Positions 32,357 to 33,809 of a DNA stretch of 33,809 nucleotides are shown here, piece by piece (positions within the stretch are counted from its first letter, which is position 1; every line of letters starts with the position of its first letter). A program made the translations under genes and the position numbers. Origin of the DNA: Acidobacteriota bacterium (lineage in GTDB: Bacteria > Acidobacteriota > Vicinamibacteria > Vicinamibacterales > CAVVIG01); the NCBI GenBank assembly GCA_023265155.1, contig JAHFUL010000017.1:1-33809 (forward strand), in the 5' to 3' direction. The notes beneath the pieces are model-generated. The model was given only the letters and a program-made list of their open reading frames with translations. It did not search any database and was not told where the DNA came from.

Positions 32357-33391
32357 TCAGGATCGCTCGCCGGGCTCGAGGGCCACGAACGCCTCCACCA
32401 GATCGCGACGACGCCAGCCGCGATCGGCTTCCCGAAACAGCTCGTCGTATGCGTCCTCGGCGGCCACCGCCAGCTTGTAGGGCCGTACGGCCGTCAAGGC
32501 ATCGAACACATCCACGACGCTCATGATTTGAGCCAGAAGCGGAATCGCGTCACCGCGGAGCCCATCCGGATAGCCGCTGCCGTCGAGCCGCTCGTGATGG
32601 TGGCGCACGATGGGCCGGACCCGCCGCAGCGACCGGAGCTCCCCACACAACCGATCGCCGATGAGCGTGTGCTGCTGCATGATGACGAATTCTTCGCGAG
32701 TGAGCCTGGATGGCTTGAGCAGCACGGCGTCCGGCACGCCGACCTTGCCGAGATCGTGGAGGACGCCCCCCAGCGCCAGCGCGGCGATCTCCTCCGGAGC
32801 GAGGCCGAGCGTGCGGCCGAAGTCGACCCCGTAGCGCGACAGCCGCTGGCAGTGCCCCTCGGTCGTCGCGTCGCGCGCTTCGATCGTCATCGCGAGACTG
32901 AGAATGACCGACTCCGCCGTGTCAAGATCGTCCGTGTACCGCTTGATGCGGACGAGCGATCGCACGCGGGCGGTCAGCTCCTGCGACGTGACCGGCTTGC
33001 AGATGAAATCGTCCGCGCCGACCTCGAGTCCAAGGAGCCGATCGCCGCCTTCCTGCAGCGCGGTGACCAGCACAACCGGGACGAGGCGCGTGGCCGGATC
33101 GCTCTTGAGCCGGCGGCACGTTTCGAAGCCGCCGAGCGTCGGCATGAGCACGTCCATCAGAACGAGATCGGGATGATCGACGCGGACGCGTTCCAGCGCC
33201 TCCAGGCCGTCGTGCGCGATGAGCACCCGATGGCCATCACTGACCAGCATCCGCTCCAATAGCCGCGCGTTGGACTCGAGGTCGTCTACGACGAGAATGG
33301 TTCCGACCGGGTTGGCGGTGCGGGCGTCGGCGAGTCCGGCTGTGAGGCCAGCGCCAGTGAGCGATGCAAGATCAAGAATCCCCGAAGACAT
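32357..33391 (-). CDS. Response regulator with HD-GYP phosphodiesterase domain
   Basis: A 344-residue protein. The receiver (about 30-150) has phospho-acceptor D80 (LVLMDVLMP) and K132 (CKPV). The HD-GYP domain follows: EARDATTEGHCQRLSRY, VLHDLGKVGVPD (about 210-221) and HHERLDGSGYPDGL (265-278), carrying the metal-binding HD and the GYP loop. All key residues are present, so it should degrade cyclic di-GMP on phosphorylation. The ORF extends upstream, but ATG 33391 has AGGTG 7 bp before it and starts a short linker before the receiver. First gene of the operon with the DHp miniprotein and the NtrC-type regulator. Confidence 0.94.
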   Translation of the reverse strand: MSSGILDLASLTGAGLTAGLADARTANPVGTILVVDDLESNARLLERMLVSDGHRVLIAHDGLEALERVRVDHPDLVLMDVLMPTLGGFETCRRLKSDPATRLVPVVLVTALQEGGDRLLGLEVGADDFICKPVTSQELTARVRSLVRIKRYTDDLDTAESVILSLAMTIEARDATTEGHCQRLSRYGVDFGRTLGLAPEEIAALALGGVLHDLGKVGVPDAVLLKPSRLTREEFVIMQQHTLIGDRLCGELRSLRRVRPIVRHHHERLDGSGYPDGLRGDAIPLLAQIMSVVDVFDALTAVRPYKLAVAAEDAYDELFREADRGWRRRDLVEAFVALEPGERS

Positions 33392-33596
33392 GCACGCACC
33401 TGTAGTGTCGGCCGGTTCCTCCGGTGGGTATGTCCGAAAATGCCTTACACTGGAACGGAAACAACACGACTCCACGCATCTTTTCACACACGACGGACGC
33501 CATCGTGTGAGGTGTCCGCGTGACATTTCACCCGGAAATCATGGACAAGAACTGCAGGCCGTAGTACCAAGTGCCCATCTTGCGTGAGGCCCATCC

Positions 33597-33809
33597 GTGA
33601 AGCGCCCCCGACGCCAGCTCAGCAATTTGAGTCGGGCGGTTGCGAGCCCTGAACGCCGGCCGAGCGCACCCGAGGAGCAGATGCGGCGGCTGGCGATGCG
33701 TCTCCAGACGGCTCGAGAAGAAGAACGGAGAACCTTGGCGCGTGAGCTCCACGACGAGCTGGGTCAGACGCTGACCGCCATCAAGCTTGAATTGGCGCGT
33801 GCCGTGTCA
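33597..33809 (+). CDS. Sensor histidine kinase, NarL/DegS type (partial, 5' end)
   Basis: The frame runs from GTG 33597 to the window edge, 71 codons. GAGG lies 7 bp upstream, and a TGA four codons before the start closes the frame. The sequence is basic at first, then has a helix with EEQMRRLAMRLQTAREEERR and the HisKA_3 box TLARELHDELGQTLTAIKLEL, whose His is the phosphorylation site. This identifies a NarL-family two-component kinase lacking a membrane sensor at its N-terminus; the ATPase part lies beyond the window. It is divergent from the HD-GYP operon, and the 205-bp gap between them shows no promoter I can defend. Confidence 0.85.
   Translation, partial: MKRPRRQLSNLSRAVASPERRPSAPEEQMRRLAMRLQTAREEERRTLARELHDELGQTLTAIKLELARAVS

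Overview
This window looks like a chromosomal segment of a high-GC, aerobic, Gram-negative soil-type bacterium, most probably an acidobacterium of the Vicinamibacteria type. The pointers are the gene set (a form II CODH-like molybdenum hydroxylase, an HspR-controlled dnaK-dnaJ unit, FecR/DUF6600-like and PA14-membrane proteins) and the abundance of short palindromic and minisatellite repeats, including in-frame peptides such as VAQAFRPA and DKVRPKAD. That taxonomic call is inference; no rRNA or tRNA gene was seen.

Layout. (1) 129-6072, minus strand: an eight-gene overlapping operon reading 2Fe-2S subunit, molybdopterin subunit, FAD subunit, CoxG-like SRPBCC protein, a membrane protein of unknown function, a 57-aa membrane peptide, a VanZ-like protein and an enoyl-CoA hydratase. 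(2) 6155-9795, plus: a membrane-embedded spermidine-synthase-like protein and a secreted metallophosphoesterase. (3) 9985-16370, minus: acyl-CoA dehydrogenase, meaB, a methylmalonyl-CoA epimerase fused to a metallo-beta-lactamase-fold hydrolase, mtnP (methylthioadenosine phosphorylase) and an adenosine kinase. The last two are separated by a four-helix-bundle gene lying in the opposite direction inside a mirror pair of 9-bp minisatellites. (4) 16579-17564: a small beta-barrel protein and a small exported protein, convergent. (5) 17634-23557, minus: dnaK, dnaJ, hspR, a DnaC/IstB-like ATPase and hemW, with a strong dnaK promoter carrying a HAIR-like site. (6) 23770-30334, plus: a FecR/DUF6600-like protein, a class A penicillin-binding protein and a PA14-domain polytopic membrane protein. 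(7) 30740-33809: a signalling cluster with an HD-GYP response regulator, a 69-aa stand-alone histidine-kinase DHp domain and an NtrC-type regulator on the minus strand, and a divergent partial NarL-type sensor kinase cut by the window edge.

The most striking property is repeat invasion. At least eight unrelated short-repeat families occur. They often abut stop codons or replace the leader just upstream of a start codon, and in at least four coding sequences they sit in frame (the SpeE-like protein, the epimerase-hydrolase fusion, hemW and the FecR-like protein). Two copies of a ~145-bp element with terminal inverted repeats supply, in their first bases, the TAG stop codon of the gene before them. 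A third gene ends in a solo copy of the same end. The best candidates for something undescribed are the minisatellite-bounded four-helix-bundle cassette, the repeat-built gene fusion, the stop-codon-associated element and the kinase-less DHp miniprotein.
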